Shown here piece by piece: positions 8,635 through 18,893 of a DNA stretch of 64,000 nt (the stretch's first letter is position 1; each line of letters opens with the position of its first letter). The notes beneath the pieces were generated by a model. It saw nothing but the letters and a program-made list of their open reading frames with translations. It made no database searches and was not told where the DNA came from. The translations under genes and the position numbers were made by a program. Source of the DNA: Desulfacinum hydrothermale DSM 13146 (GTDB taxonomy: Bacteria; Desulfobacterota; Syntrophobacteria; Syntrophobacterales; DSM-9756). Where the stretch lies: NCBI RefSeq assembly GCF_900176285.1, contig NZ_FWXF01000002.1, forward strand, positions 234,437 to 298,436, given 5' to 3'.

Positions 8635-9291
8635 CTAGCCGGCGGCGGATTCCCCACGGCAGATGACCAGGACCAGGTCCCCGGGCGGACCGCCCCACGG
8701 AGAGACCTCCCCCCGACCGGCCATCCTCACCGTTTCCCCGTCCGAAAGGCCCGGCGGAATCCGCACCACCAGCCGCTCCCAGCGCCCACCGGCTCGGTAG
8801 CGGATTTCCCTTTCGCCCCCTTCCCGTCGTTCCTTTTCCGTGAGAGGGACCTTCACCACCACGGACGGGCCCTTTCGGCCCGCCGAGCGTTTTCCCCGGT
8901 CGGTCTCCACCGGAAAGGCGCTTCCGAAAGGCCCTCCCCCGCCCCCACGGGCAAAAGACCGTGCAAACACGGCCAAGAAGGGGTCCAAAGGGTGGCTCCG
9001 GGACCTGGTCACCCTCTTTCCGGAATCCACCGGGTCTGAAGCGCCCGCCTTCCTTCCCACTCGGACGGGAACGCTTCGACCGGCACTCCGGTCGTAATCC
9101 TTCTTCCGATCCGGGTCTCCCAGCACCCGGTAGGCTTCATTGATTTCCTTGAGCCTCTCTTCGGATTCCGGGCTCCCCTCGTTTCGGTCCGGATGGTGTC
9201 GGCGGGCAAGCCGTCGATAGGCCCGTCGTATGTCGTCTCCGGAGGCGCTTGGAGGGAGCCCGAGGATGCGGTAATAGTCCTTGTGTTCCAT
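8635..9291 (-). CDS. DnaJ-domain protein (short, CbpA-like)
   Basis: About 218 residues. The J-domain occupies residues 1-70 (DYYRILGLPPSASGDDIRRA, with the HPD motif in RRHHPDRNEG). A linker with GGGGG follows, then a short C-terminal substrate-binding region (VVVKVPLTEKER, VVRIPPGLSDGETVR, GDLVLVI) like that of DnaJ/CbpA. The zinc-finger domain is absent and only one beta-barrel repeat is evident, so it is shorter than DnaJ (about 375 residues). ATG 9291 has GAGGTGG five bases upstream; GTG 9300 is an alternative. It would stimulate a DnaK ATPase. Confidence 0.85.
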   Translation of the reverse strand: MEHKDYYRILGLPPSASGDDIRRAYRRLARRHHPDRNEGSPESEERLKEINEAYRVLGDPDRKKDYDRSAGRSVPVRVGRKAGASDPVDSGKRVTRSRSHPLDPFLAVFARSFARGGGGGPFGSAFPVETDRGKRSAGRKGPSVVVKVPLTEKERREGGEREIRYRAGGRWERLVVRIPPGLSDGETVRMAGRGEVSPWGGPPGDLVLVICRGESAAG

Positions 9292-9324
9292 CCGTGCCAC
9301 CTCTGTTCCGTCGTCCGGCGCCTC

Positions 9325-9362
9325 AAAAAGCCACCCCTTCCCTCACCGGAGAAAAGGGGTGG
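9325..9362 (-). terminator. Intrinsic terminator of the etfBA-fadD unit
   Basis: On the minus strand CCACCCCTT (9362-9354) pairs with AAGGGGTGG (9339-9331), nine perfect pairs with a 14-base loop, followed by CTTTTTG. It lies 71 bases past the fadD stop and separates it from the DnaJ gene. Confidence 0.8.
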
Positions 9363-9432
9363 TTCTGGGAACAACGCTTATATTTTAGCTCAATGGAGAG
9401 GCTGCGCCAAAGGGGCCAAGCCCCCACCCGCG

Positions 9433-11124
9433 TCAGGACGAGGCCTTGGACTGTTCGTACTTTCGGATCTCCTCCTCGCGCAATTCCTTTCTCAGAATCT
9501 TTCCCACCATGGTCTTGGGAAGGGACTCGCGGATCTCCACCGCCTTGGGAACCTTATAGGCGGCCAGTTTGGATTTGCAGAAGGCGATGATCTCCTCCGG
9601 AGTCACCGTCTCGCCCGGCTTGGGCACCACAAACGCCTTGACCGTCTCGCCCCGGTACGGATCGGGAACCCCCACGGTGACCGCATCCAGAACCTTGGGA
9701 TGCGCATAGAGCACCTCATCGACTTCCCGCGGATAAATGTTGTATCCGCCGGCGATGATCATGTCCTTCTTGCGGTCCACGATATAGACGAAACCGTCCT
9801 CGTCCATCTTGGCGATGTCGCCCGTATAGAGCCAGCCGTCCCGAAGGGTCTGAGCCGTTTCCTCGGGCATGTTCCAGTAGCCCTTCATGACCTGCGGGCC
9901 TTTGACGGCCAATTCTCCCACCTCGCCCACGGGCACCTGGCTCACCCCATCCTCCAAGCTGATGATGCGACAATCCGTATCGGGAACCGGCACGCCGATG
10001 GAGCCCGGCTTGCGCAACGCGCCGATGGGGTTCACATGGGTCACCGGGCTCGCCTCCGAAAGACCGTAGCCTTCGATGATCAACCCGCCCGTGATTTCTT
10101 CAAATTTTTTGAGAATCTCCAGCGGCATGGGAGCCGACCCGGTGATGCAGAATCGGATGGAAGACAGATCGAATTCCTTGATCTTGGGATGGTTGACGAT
10201 GGCCACGTAGATGGTGGGCACCCCGGGAAACAGGGTGGGCTTGGTCTTATGGAGGGTTTTCAGCAAGGAGTCGATTTCGAAACGTGGCAGCAAGATGATG
10301 GTGGCCCCGGTGTAGAGGGGCTGATTCATGGCCACAGTCATTCCGAACACATGGAAGAACGGCAGAATCCCCACCACCTTTTCCTTGCCCCACTGCAACT
10401 CCGGGTTCCAGCCGCAAATCTGGATCACATTGGCCAGGATGTTGGCGTGGGAGAGCATCACGCCCTTGGACACACCCGTGGTTCCCCCGGTGTATTGCAG
10501 GAGGGCGAGATCTTCCAGTGTGGCCGGACAAGGTGTTGTGGAAGGAGCACTTTGGCGCAGGAGCCGGGTGAAAGAGAAGACCCGACGGTCGTCGTAGGGC
10601 ACCGCCGTAAAGAGCTTGTCCTTGCGGGCCTTCAAGGGATAGAGCCATTTGAGCGGGAAGGGCAGGCATTCCCGCAGGCTCGTCGCGACGATCTTTTGCA
10701 CCCGGGTGGCCGCCGCGGCCCGATCCACCTTGGGATAGAGATGATCCAGGGTGAAAACCACTTGGACCCCGGCATCGTTCCACTGGTGCTCCATCTCCCG
10801 CTCCACGTACATGGGGTTGGTCATCACCGCCACGGCCCCAACCTGCAACGTGGCGTAATAGGCCACGATGGTCTGCGGGCAGTTGGGAAGCATGATGCCG
10901 ACCCGATCCCCCTTCTGTACCCCCAAATCTCGGAGGGCGGTGGCCATGCGCTGGATCTGATCCCACAGCGCCTTATAGGTCAGAGTCGCTCCCATAAAGT
11001 AGGTGGCCACATTGCGGGGATACTTGGCGACGGTCTGTTCCAATAGCACCGGAAGCGGCTTATCCGGGTAGTCCAATTGGTGGGGCACTTTCGGGTTGTA
11101 ATGGCGGTACCACAGGCGATCCAT
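9433..11124 (-). CDS. fadD: Long-chain fatty-acid-CoA ligase
   Basis: About 563 residues of the AMP-forming acyl-CoA synthetase family. It would activate fatty acids with ATP and CoA at the inner membrane face. The AMP-binding P-loop is YTGGTTGVSKGVMLSH, the A5-type motif is EGYGLSEASPVTH, and the A7/A8 hinge region is LYTGDIAKMDEDGFVYIVDR. The C-terminal catalytic lysine is in PKTMVGKILRKEL. ATG 11124 has a strong AAGGAGG five bases upstream, so the open frame to 11178 is not used. It is the last gene of a leftward unit etfB-etfA-fadD and ends in a clear terminator. The pairing with an Etf points to beta-oxidation. Confidence 0.93.
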   Translation of the reverse strand: MDRLWYRHYNPKVPHQLDYPDKPLPVLLEQTVAKYPRNVATYFMGATLTYKALWDQIQRMATALRDLGVQKGDRVGIMLPNCPQTIVAYYATLQVGAVAVMTNPMYVEREMEHQWNDAGVQVVFTLDHLYPKVDRAAAATRVQKIVATSLRECLPFPLKWLYPLKARKDKLFTAVPYDDRRVFSFTRLLRQSAPSTTPCPATLEDLALLQYTGGTTGVSKGVMLSHANILANVIQICGWNPELQWGKEKVVGILPFFHVFGMTVAMNQPLYTGATIILLPRFEIDSLLKTLHKTKPTLFPGVPTIYVAIVNHPKIKEFDLSSIRFCITGSAPMPLEILKKFEEITGGLIIEGYGLSEASPVTHVNPIGALRKPGSIGVPVPDTDCRIISLEDGVSQVPVGEVGELAVKGPQVMKGYWNMPEETAQTLRDGWLYTGDIAKMDEDGFVYIVDRKKDMIIAGGYNIYPREVDEVLYAHPKVLDAVTVGVPDPYRGETVKAFVVPKPGETVTPEEIIAFCKSKLAAYKVPKAVEIRESLPKTMVGKILRKELREEEIRKYEQSKASS

Positions 11125-11460
11125 CCTTCCCTCCTTTGCGATAGGCCAGAGTCGCAGGTTCATGCACCTTCGACTCACTATGTGGAGATCAACCCCTCTC
11201 TACAAGAAAAAGCCGATCACGGCGTGCCGTGACGACCAAGGGATGCAAGCAGCGATGGATGCGGGAGCGACACGGGCGAATGGAGCGGGAACGGGAAGGG
11301 GACGGAAAGGAGCTTGATGAATCGCTGGGGCTTCGCCGTCGTGTCCCGAATGTTTCAGGCTTCGGTGGGTCAGAGGGCGGCGTGGGCGCCGCCCTCCCCT
11401 CCCCAGCCGGGGAGGGTATGGAAAACGTTACTTCAGGCGGTCTTGCGGCGCCGGCAGCCC
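11125..11460. other. Gene-free spacer between fadD and etfA
   Basis: 336 bases without a convincing gene. It holds two adjacent perfect hairpins (GGGCGGCG 11375-11382 with CGCCGCCC 11387-11394; CCCTCCCC 11397-11404 with GGGGAGGG 11409-11416). Neither is followed by a T-tract. They could attenuate read-through from etfA into fadD or stabilise the etfBA mRNA. Apart from these I see nothing. Confidence 0.5.
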
Positions 11461-12447
11461 TTAGCAGGTGCTTTTCATCTTGCGGACCTCTTCCGTGAAG
11501 GCCGGGACGAACTTGAAGAGATCCTCCACCACGCCGTAGTCGGCCTTGGTGAAGATGGGAGCCTCCGGATCCTTGTTCACGGCCACGATATACTTGGACG
11601 AGCCCATGCCCGCCAGGTGCTGGATGGCCCCCGAAATGCCCACGGCGATGTAGAGGTTCGGGTTCACCACCTTGCCGGTCTGGCCCACCTGATCGGAATG
11701 GGGGCGCCAGCCGGCGTCCACCGCAGCGCGGGACGCACCCACCGCGGCTCCCAGTTCCGTAGCCAGCTCTTCCAGGATGGAGAAGTTTTCCGAAGCCTTC
11801 ATGCCGCGGCCGCCGGAAACAATGATTTCCGCTTCGGTCAGTTCCACCTTGCCGGAGGTATCCAGCTCCAGACCCGTGGCCCGGGATCGTGCCTCGGGGA
11901 TCTCCACGGCCACCGCTTCCACCTCGGCCTCCCGGGTGGCGTCCGCATCGCGGCAATCCATCACGTTGGGCCGGCACGAAATCATGGGCAGAGCGTCCTC
12001 GGCCCATTCACACCAGGCCAGGCACTTTCCGGCAAAGATGGGACGCTTGGCCTTGAGCGCTCCGTCCTCACACACCACCTCCGTGCAATCCTGCGCCAGA
12101 CCCGCTTCCAGACGAGCGGCCAGACGGGCGCTCAGATCCTTGCCGTCCACCGAAGCGGCCAGCAGTACGGCCGCCGGGTCGGCCTGTTCGATGATGGAGG
12201 CGATCACGGGCACGTAGGTCTCCGCCACGTAGCTTTCCAGGGCCGGGTCATCGGCCACGAAGACCTTGTCCACCCCGTAGAAGCCCAGTTGAGACGCCTT
12301 GTCCGTCACACCGGAACCCACCGCGATCCCATACAGGCTCACTCCCAAAGCATCGGCAATCTTTCGGCCCTCGCTGGCCACCTCATAAGAGACTCGGCGG
12401 AAATCCCCGCCGCGGAATTCGGCAACTACAAAGACACAATCGGCCAT
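11461..12447 (-). CDS. etfA: Electron transfer flavoprotein alpha subunit
   Basis: About 328 residues. The C-terminal FAD domain is clear: [57 protein letters not shown] and [12 protein letters not shown]. It lacks the ferredoxin extension of the second EtfA in this window (24943-26124). ATG 12447 follows AAGGAG; the frame upstream is open but not needed. With etfB it accepts electrons from acyl-CoA dehydrogenases. It sits between etfB and fadD in a leftward unit. Confidence 0.93.
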   Translation of the reverse strand: MADCVFVVAEFRGGDFRRVSYEVASEGRKIADALGVSLYGIAVGSGVTDKASQLGFYGVDKVFVADDPALESYVAETYVPVIASIIEQADPAAVLLAASVDGKDLSARLAARLEAGLAQDCTEVVCEDGALKAKRPIFAGKCLAWCEWAEDALPMISCRPNVMDCRDADATREAEVEAVAVEIPEARSRATGLELDTSGKVELTEAEIIVSGGRGMKASENFSILEELATELGAAVGASRAAVDAGWRPHSDQVGQTGKVVNPNLYIAVGISGAIQHLAGMGSSKYIVAVNKDPEAPIFTKADYGVVEDLFKFVPAFTEEVRKMKSTC

Positions 12448-12503
12448 TTTCACTCTCCTTGTTCTTTGCGCGTCTTCGGATCCCACCCGCAAAAGGCGTC
12501 CGC

Positions 12504-13301
12504 TTAGATGACTTTGGCTTCCTCATGCAGCGCACGAACCAACTCCGCCGCCTTGCCTTCCGTATCCAGTCCGTCGTCGATAATGCGACCGGCCTGTCGT
12601 TCCGGAGGCATTTCCAGGGACACAATGCGGATCTTGGCGGCCTCTTCGCCGCACTCGGCAGGATCCAGGCCCAAGTCGGCCAGGGTCTTCACTTCCAGAG
12701 GCTTCTTCTTGGCCTTCATGATGCCGGGAAGCGACGCATAGCGGGGGTTCCACACGGCGTGGGACCCGCCCATGGTGACCAGGGCCGGCAACTCGGCTTC
12801 CAGGGTCACCTTGCCGCCCTCGATGGGACGCTCGATGGTCACGGTGGAGCCATCTGAATCCAAAGCCACGGCCAGGCCCAAATGGGGCCATTCCAACCAT
12901 TCCGCCACCATGGGGCCGCGCTGCGCCTGGTCGTAGTCCACGGCGCGGGAACCGCACAACACAATGTCCGGTTCCAGTTCTTTAACGGCCGCCGCCAGGG
13001 CCCGGCTCACACCCAGACTGTCCGCCCCTTCCAGGGCCGGGTCATCGATCAGAACGCCCTTGTCGGCTCCCATGGCCATGGCCGTTCGGATGGATTCCAC
13101 CACGCGCTGCGGGCCGTAGCTGACGATGGTCACCGTCCCGCCATGCTTTTCCTTGAGACGCAGGGCGGCTTCCACGGCAAATTCATCGTACGGGTTGATG
13201 ATCCACTTGAGATCGTCTGTCACAATGGACTGTCCGTCGTCGGCGATGCGAATGACTGATTCCGTGTCGGGCGTTTGTTTGAGCAAGACAACAATGTTCA
13301 C
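12504..13301 (-). CDS. etfB: Electron transfer flavoprotein beta subunit
   Basis: A 265-residue EtfB starting at GTG 13301 with AAAGGAGG seven bases upstream. MNIVVLLKQTPDTES and INPYDEFAVEAALRLKEK are typical. The nucleotide-binding loop reads GSRAVDYDQAQRGP, unlike the DGDTAQVGP loop of the other EtfB in this window, so the two Etfs belong to different subgroups. It is the first gene of etfB-etfA-fadD; a FadR-like palindrome lies about 180 bases upstream. Confidence 0.93.
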   Translation of the reverse strand: MNIVVLLKQTPDTESVIRIADDGQSIVTDDLKWIINPYDEFAVEAALRLKEKHGGTVTIVSYGPQRVVESIRTAMAMGADKGVLIDDPALEGADSLGVSRALAAAVKELEPDIVLCGSRAVDYDQAQRGPMVAEWLEWPHLGLAVALDSDGSTVTIERPIEGGKVTLEAELPALVTMGGSHAVWNPRYASLPGIMKAKKKPLEVKTLADLGLDPAECGEEAAKIRIVSLEMPPERQAGRIIDDGLDTEGKAAELVRALHEEAKVI

Positions 13302-13482
13302 GGCATGTCCTCCTTTCCCCGTTTCACCTTAGGCCAGAGCGGTGTTCCTGTGGAAAGAGCATCCGGCCATCTCTTGGATCGGGCACACATTTTCTTCACA
13401 TCCTGCTGGGATCCCGTCCGCCTGCTTTTCTACGGGCAGCACCCTACATACACGAAGGGGAAAAGAAAAGCCAAGAAAAAAA

Positions 13483-13500
13483 TGAATGATAGTTCATTCA
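13483..13500. promoter_or_regulatory. FadR(TetR)-type operator candidate upstream of etfB-etfA-fadD
   Basis: TGAATGATAGTTCATTCA is a perfect 18-base palindrome with seven-base arms. It closely matches the TGAATGA-NNNN-TCATTCA operator known for the TetR-family fatty-acid regulator FadR of Bacillus. It overlaps the stop codon of mnmG and lies 182 bases upstream of the etfB start. Being next to a fadD operon makes acyl-CoA-responsive control likely; the regulator gene is not in this window. Confidence 0.6.
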
Positions 13501-15380
13501 GATTCTTCCGGCCGCCCTTCCCCCTTCCAACGCTTGAGATAGACAAGCAAAATGGACAAGGCCGCCGGCGTCATGCCCGGAATCCGCAACGCTTGTCCCA
13601 ACGAAAGGGGCCTGACGGACGAAAGCTTCTGACGCACCTCGTTGGAAAGGCCCGGGACCTGATCGTAGGAAAAGTCTTCCGGTATCCGGGTGTTTTCCAG
13701 ATTCTTGAATCGCTCCGCCTCCTGCTGTTGCCGCCTCAGGTAGCCTTCGTATTTGCACTCGATCTCCACCTGCTCCCGGACCCTGTGAGAAAGCGCTGAC
13801 GGCGGCGGCGCCAGGTGTTCGATGTCCTGGTAGGTGAGTTCGGGGCGCTTGAGCAGGCGATCCAGGCAAACGGCCTCATCCAACGGCGCCGAGCCGCGCC
13901 CGCTCAGATATGCATTGACCGATGGACCAGGACGAAGCCGTGTGGTCTTGAGCCGCTCCAGCTCGGCGCGGATGGCGGCGCGCCGCTCCTTGAGCTCCTT
14001 GTAGACGTCCCGGGAATGCAGGCCCAGCTCGAATCCCTTTTCCAGCAGGCGCAGATCCGCGTTGTCCTCCCGGAGCAGCAGACGGTATTCGGCCCTGGAG
14101 GTGAAGATCCGGTAGGGCTCGTTGGTTCCCCGGGTGACCAGATCATCCACCATCACAGCCATGTAGGCCTGGGATCGGTCCAGGACAAAGGGAGGACGCC
14201 CCTGGGCCTTCAACGCGGCGTTGATTCCCGCCCAGAGTCCCTGGGCGGCCGCCTCTTCGTATCCGGACGTCCCATTGATCTGTCCCGCCATGTAAAGGCC
14301 TTCCACCCGCTTGGTCTCCAGAGTGGGCTTGAGCTGGGTGGGCTGCACGAAGTCGTACTCGATGGCATAGGCGGGACGCATCACCTGGGCCTCTTCCAGG
14401 CCCGGGATGGAATGGATCAGTTCCATCTGGACTTCATAGGGCAGGGAATTGCCCGTACCACTGGCGTAGATCTCTTCCGTATCCAGCCCCTCGGGTTCCA
14501 GGATGATCTGGTGTTCCTCCTTGTGGGGAAATTTCATGACCTTGTCTTCCAGCGACGGACAATAGCGGGCCGAAACCCCTTGAATGGTTCCGTTGTAAAG
14601 GGGCGAAAGATGAATGTGGCGGCGCACCACCTGGTGGGTTCGCTGGTGGGTCCGGCCCACGTAGCACGAAACCTGCGGCAGTTCGATGCGGTCCGTAAAG
14701 AGCGAAAAGGGACTGGGATCGGGGTCTCCTTCCTGCTTGTGGAAGCGGGTAAAGTCGATGGATCTTCGGGCTATGCGCGCCGGTGTTCCGGTTTTCATGC
14801 GACCCAGTGCTAAGCCAAGGGCCTGCAGTTGGTCCGCCAGCGCAAGGGAAGGAAATTCTCCCGCCCGTCCGGCGGGGATGCGGGATCGTCCGATGTGGAT
14901 GAGGCCATGGAGAAAGGTTCCGGTGGCCAAGACCACGGCGGCCCCACCATGAAAGACCCCCAGCTGGTCCACCACACCCCGCACCCTGCCACCTTCCACC
15001 ACCAGCTGTTCCACCAGGGCCTGCTTGATTTCCAGGTTTTCTTCCCGCTCCAGCGCGTGCTTCATCAGGGTCCGATACCGGACCTTGTCGTTCTGGGTCC
15101 GGGTACCGCGGACCGCAGGGCCTTTCTTGGTGTTGAGCCGACGGAACTGGATGGCCGTCTTGTCGCTGATGCGGGCCATCATGCCCCCCAGGGCGTCGAT
15201 CTCCTTGACCAGATGCCCCTTGCCGATCCCGCCCACCGAAGGCGAACAGGGCATGTGTGCCACAGTGTCCAGATAGATGCTGAGCAGCAGGGTTCGGCAT
15301 CCCATGCGCGAAGCCGCCAAGGCGGCTTCGCATCCGGCATGGCCCGCTCCGATCACGATCACCTCATAGTGCCCGCTCAT
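13494..15380 (-). CDS. mnmG: tRNA uridine-5-carboxymethylaminomethyl modification enzyme
   Basis: About 628 residues, the normal MnmG (GidA) length. It is an FAD enzyme that works with MnmE to modify U34 of several tRNAs. The FAD motif [19 protein letters not shown] is at the N-terminus. Other marks are [22 protein letters not shown], the ATGTFL motif, [18 protein letters not shown] and [19 protein letters not shown] 15380 has GAGGAA nine bases upstream; the M at 15416 is only an open-frame extension. mnmE is not in the window. The 3' end overlaps the putative FadR-type operator of the next operon. Confidence 0.96.
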   Translation of the reverse strand: MSGHYEVIVIGAGHAGCEAALAASRMGCRTLLLSIYLDTVAHMPCSPSVGGIGKGHLVKEIDALGGMMARISDKTAIQFRRLNTKKGPAVRGTRTQNDKVRYRTLMKHALEREENLEIKQALVEQLVVEGGRVRGVVDQLGVFHGGAAVVLATGTFLHGLIHIGRSRIPAGRAGEFPSLALADQLQALGLALGRMKTGTPARIARRSIDFTRFHKQEGDPDPSPFSLFTDRIELPQVSCYVGRTHQRTHQVVRRHIHLSPLYNGTIQGVSARYCPSLEDKVMKFPHKEEHQIILEPEGLDTEEIYASGTGNSLPYEVQMELIHSIPGLEEAQVMRPAYAIEYDFVQPTQLKPTLETKRVEGLYMAGQINGTSGYEEAAAQGLWAGINAALKAQGRPPFVLDRSQAYMAVMVDDLVTRGTNEPYRIFTSRAEYRLLLREDNADLRLLEKGFELGLHSRDVYKELKERRAAIRAELERLKTTRLRPGPSVNAYLSGRGSAPLDEAVCLDRLLKRPELTYQDIEHLAPPPSALSHRVREQVEIECKYEGYLRRQQQEAERFKNLENTRIPEDFSYDQVPGLSNEVRQKLSSVRPLSLGQALRIPGMTPAALSILLVYLKRWKGEGRPEESE

Positions 15381-15612
15381 CTTGGATCGTTCCTCGATTA
15401 TGGTATAAACCTCCACCAGGCAAGGCCGTCATAGCGACGGATGAACGACGCCGAAGCCAGGTGAGCGACAGGCGCGCGAAACGCCAACCACTGCCCCCTC
15501 ACCCAACACGCTTTGCGTCGACTGTTCAGATGCCCCCCCCCGGAACCGTCCCCGCCCAGCCGGCGAGGACGTCCGGTGGGCAAAACGACGATTCATTGTG
15601 GGAAAGAAGCCC

Positions 15613-16530
15613 ATGCGCAAACCCTACAGGGACTACAGCTCCTATCTGCGGAGCCTGTTCGGCTGCCGGGTGCACAAGATCACCATCGACGCGGGACTCA
15701 CCTGCCCCAACCGGGACGGCACGGTGGGAACCCGGGGCTGCGCCTACTGCAACGCCAGAGGTTCCGGAACCGGTGCCGCCGCCCGGGGCATTCCCATCGC
15801 CGACCAGATCCAGAGCGCGAAATCTTATCTTGCCCGACGCTACAAGGCCAAGAAATTTCTGGCCTATTTCCAATCCTTTTCCAACACCTACGCCCCCCTG
15901 CCCAAACTCCGGGACCTCTACGGCCAGGCCCTTTCGGATCCGGACGTGGTGGGACTGACCATCGGCACCCGGCCCGATTGCGTCCCCGATCCCGTCTTGG
16001 ATCATTTGCAGGAACTGTCCCGGGACCATCTGGTGTGGTTGGAATACGGTCTGCAATCCGCCCACGATAGGACCCTGGAACGCATCGGCCGAGGCCACAA
16101 CGTGGCCCGGTTTTGCGACGCCGTGGAAAGAACCCGCAAGCGGGGGCTACCCATCTGCGTGCACATCATCCTGGGACTTCCCGGGGAAACGCTTGGCGAC
16201 ATGCTGGAGACGGCCCGCTTCCTGGCCCGCCAGGATATCCAGGGGGTCAAGATTCACCTGCTTTACGTGGTGCGGGGCACCTTGCTGCATGAATGGTATT
16301 CCCAGGGAAAATACCGGTGCCTGGAACGGGAAGAGTACGTGGAGGCGTGTGCGGCCTTCCTTTCCCGACTGCCCCCCCAGGTGATCGTGCAACGGGTCAC
16401 CGGAGATCCGCACCGCCAAGAGCTGGTGGCCCCCGCCTGGGCCCTGGAAAAACAAAGAAACCTGGAGGCACTCCACCGTTACATGGATGAAAAGGGATTG
16501 TACCAGGGAAAATGCTGGAAGCCGTCTTGA
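15613..16530 (+). CDS. YhcC-like radical SAM protein (TIGR01212 family)
   Basis: About 305 residues. The N-terminal motif KITIDAGLTCPNRDGTVG followed by GCAYC is the family's unusual radical SAM cysteine arrangement. IGTRPDCVPDPVLD, WLEYGLQSAHDRTLERIGRGH and VHIILGLPGET are typical TIM-barrel segments. The E. coli homologue is YhcC; its function is unsettled. ATG 15613 is preferred; GTG 15598 is in frame. The gene is convergent with the histidine kinase gene downstream and divergent from mnmG. Confidence 0.88.
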   Translation: MRKPYRDYSSYLRSLFGCRVHKITIDAGLTCPNRDGTVGTRGCAYCNARGSGTGAAARGIPIADQIQSAKSYLARRYKAKKFLAYFQSFSNTYAPLPKLRDLYGQALSDPDVVGLTIGTRPDCVPDPVLDHLQELSRDHLVWLEYGLQSAHDRTLERIGRGHNVARFCDAVERTRKRGLPICVHIILGLPGETLGDMLETARFLARQDIQGVKIHLLYVVRGTLLHEWYSQGKYRCLEREEYVEACAAFLSRLPPQVIVQRVTGDPHRQELVAPAWALEKQRNLEALHRYMDEKGLYQGKCWKPS

Positions 16531-16655
16531 ACCGGACGGATCGGATCGGCCCCGCGCTCCCCGCCGACGCCGGAGCCCCGCCCGGAAACACCTTCTTCCT
16601 TTCCGGAGCCAGCCACCAGGCCTTTTGTCCACCCCGGGTGTTTTTCTTGGGGGCT

Positions 16656-18893
16656 TCAGCACACAGGGAGCGTGATGGTCAGGAGCAGCTCCCTTTCTCC
16701 CGTGCGCTGGAGGCGGACCAGCCCTCCGTGTTTGTGCAGGATCATCTTGGCCAGAGGAAGGTCCAGTTGGCGTGTCTCGTCCAGGCGGCTGGTAAATGGG
16801 TAAAAGAAGTGTTCGATATCGTCGTCGGACAGGTGGAGGCCGCAGGCCTTGATTTCCACAAGAACCGAGGCGGGAAGACCGTGGGTGTGGATTTGCAGCA
16901 ATCCGCCTTCGGCCGGGCAATAGCTCACCAGGGCCGCGAGCAGAACCGTCAGGGACCTTTTCATCCAAGCCGGGTCCAGCATGAGCGGCGGCAGATCGGG
17001 TTGGAGTGAAACCGTGGTGCGAATCGACTTCTGAAAATGGCCGGACTCACTTTCCTTCAGCACCTCTTCGATGAGCCCGTTGATATCGCCTTTCTGCAGC
17101 GAGACCTCCACGGGCCGCAGATAGGCCAGCACCTTTTCCAGGATGCCTTCCAGGCGGGCCATTTCCTCTAAGATGATCTCGGCTTTTCGCCGGTTGGCGT
17201 CTCCTTGGGGAAGGCGGTTGAGAAGGCGCCGGGCGAAGCCTCCCGCCACGGCGATGGGATTTCGGATCTCGTGGGCCAGGCGGGCCGAAATCTCGCTGAG
17301 GGTCTTCAGTTCCTCGGTCTGGATGATCTGCTGCTGCAGCTCGTATCGCTCGCTCACATCCACCAGAAAACCGTCCACCATCTGCACTCGACCGTCGTCG
17401 CCCAGCACGGGAATGGCATGGTCCAGCACGTGCACCGCCCGGGCCTCCCGGTGCCGCACCCGGTATTCCTCCCGATACTCCCGCCCTTCATTCAGGCAGC
17501 GGTCCATGAGCGGCCAGATGCGCTCCCGGTCCTCCTCCCACACCTTTTCCTTCCAGAACCAGGTATCGCCCAAGATCTCGGGAGGACTCACGCCCAAGAG
17601 GTCCTCCACGAAATGGTTCACGTAGACTGTGCGCCCCGTCACATCCACACGGTAGACCACCAATGGCACCCGCTCCACCAGGCTCCGGTACTTCTCCTCC
17701 GATTCCCTCAGTTCCCGGGTCCGAGCCTGAACCTTTTCTTCCAGGGTGGCGGCATAGAGCTTGATCTGCTCCCGGGACATTTCCAGGGAACGCAGCATGT
17801 CGGCCAGAGCGTCGGCCAGCGTTCCCAGCTCCCCGGACGGTCTCACATCCAGCGGACGAACCTGGTGCCCCTGTCCGATCTCCCGCGCCAACTCGATCAT
17901 GCGGTCGATGGGCCGGGTAAACAGATAACTGATGAGGTAGATGGCTCCGATGGAAAGCACCATGCCCACCAGCCCCAGCCCGATCATCCAGCGACGGTAG
18001 CGGGTGGTCTGCTGAAGGGTTTGCCAGCGATCCACGCCCAATTCCACCAGGGCGGCGGGGCGTCCCCCATAGTCGCGGATCACGCTGAGCAGCACGCAGA
18101 AGGGATGCCCTGCCAACATGCGGTGGATATGGGCGTTGCGCCCGGTTTGAAAGACGTTTTCATACACCGGGTCGGTTCGAAGGAAGGGCTGGTCCAAGTT
18201 GGTGGCCACGGACCGAAAGGTCAGGTGACCGTTTTCCGATCCGGCAGGCATGAGCAGCGAGATGCGTTCATCGGGCCTGAGGTGAAGATTCTGGAGGATC
18301 TCGTCGGAAAGCGCGAAGCCGATGTCCACGGTTCCCACCACGGACCCCTTCCAGGAAACGGGCGCAACACCGCGGATGCCGTACCCGGTGGCTCCCCTTT
18401 CCAGGCCGTAGACAGCCTTGCCCTGGCTCAGCGCGTCCCGGACCTGTTTGCGCGTCGCCCGCACATCGTCTCCGTATTGGTAGAGGCGATGCAGACGAAG
18501 AAACGAACGGCCCGGCGTCACCTGAAAATGGAATTGCTTGACGCCGTATTGGCGCTCCATGAAGAGATACGATTCATAGTACAGGGCGAGAAGCCGGAGT
18601 CGATCCCGTTGGGCCAGAGCCCGAGCCAGTTCGGGATTTTTGGCAAACCCCGCCGCCAGGGAGACGGCCCACCGGCTCCGCAAATCCAGTGCCTGGGAAA
18701 AGGTGTGCAGGAGGCCGTCCAGCCGTTGCTCCTCCTGCTGTCGGATCAGGGTGTTCTGGCTGAGGATGGAGATCCAGACCAGGGAGGAGGTCCCGAAGAG
18801 GGCCAGGAGAATGAAAGGAATGATCAGGCGGTATCGAAGCGGCAGCCCCTTGAGTCGTTCCAGAAAACGCCATGATCGCCGGTCTTTTTCCAT
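16656..18893 (-). CDS. Membrane sensor histidine kinase (dCache-HAMP-PAS) with degenerate ATPase domain
   Basis: About 745 residues from ATG 18893. TM1 is at about residues 22-44. A periplasmic dCache_3-like sensor follows (GLERGATGYGIRGVAPV). TM2 is near residue 302, then HAMP, a coiled coil, PAS (VVYRVDVTGRTVYVNHFVED), HisKA with the H-box LSEISARLAHEIRNPIAVAG, and a C-terminal HATPase-like region. In that region the N-box Asn is missing (VLLAALVSYCP), the G1 box reads IKACGLHLSDDDI without Asp, and the G2 glycines are replaced (RQLDLPLAKMILHKHGG). It may therefore be a weak or pseudo-kinase. No response regulator is adjacent. The open frame to 19160 lacks domain content and is not used. 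Confidence 0.82.
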   Translation of the reverse strand: MEKDRRSWRFLERLKGLPLRYRLIIPFILLALFGTSSLVWISILSQNTLIRQQEEQRLDGLLHTFSQALDLRSRWAVSLAAGFAKNPELARALAQRDRLRLLALYYESYLFMERQYGVKQFHFQVTPGRSFLRLHRLYQYGDDVRATRKQVRDALSQGKAVYGLERGATGYGIRGVAPVSWKGSVVGTVDIGFALSDEILQNLHLRPDERISLLMPAGSENGHLTFRSVATNLDQPFLRTDPVYENVFQTGRNAHIHRMLAGHPFCVLLSVIRDYGGRPAALVELGVDRWQTLQQTTRYRRWMIGLGLVGMVLSIGAIYLISYLFTRPIDRMIELAREIGQGHQVRPLDVRPSGELGTLADALADMLRSLEMSREQIKLYAATLEEKVQARTRELRESEEKYRSLVERVPLVVYRVDVTGRTVYVNHFVEDLLGVSPPEILGDTWFWKEKVWEEDRERIWPLMDRCLNEGREYREEYRVRHREARAVHVLDHAIPVLGDDGRVQMVDGFLVDVSERYELQQQIIQTEELKTLSEISARLAHEIRNPIAVAGGFARRLLNRLPQGDANRRKAEIILEEMARLEGILEKVLAYLRPVEVSLQKGDINGLIEEVLKESESGHFQKSIRTTVSLQPDLPPLMLDPAWMKRSLTVLLAALVSYCPAEGGLLQIHTHGLPASVLVEIKACGLHLSDDDIEHFFYPFTSRLDETRQLDLPLAKMILHKHGGLVRLQRTGERELLLTITLPVC

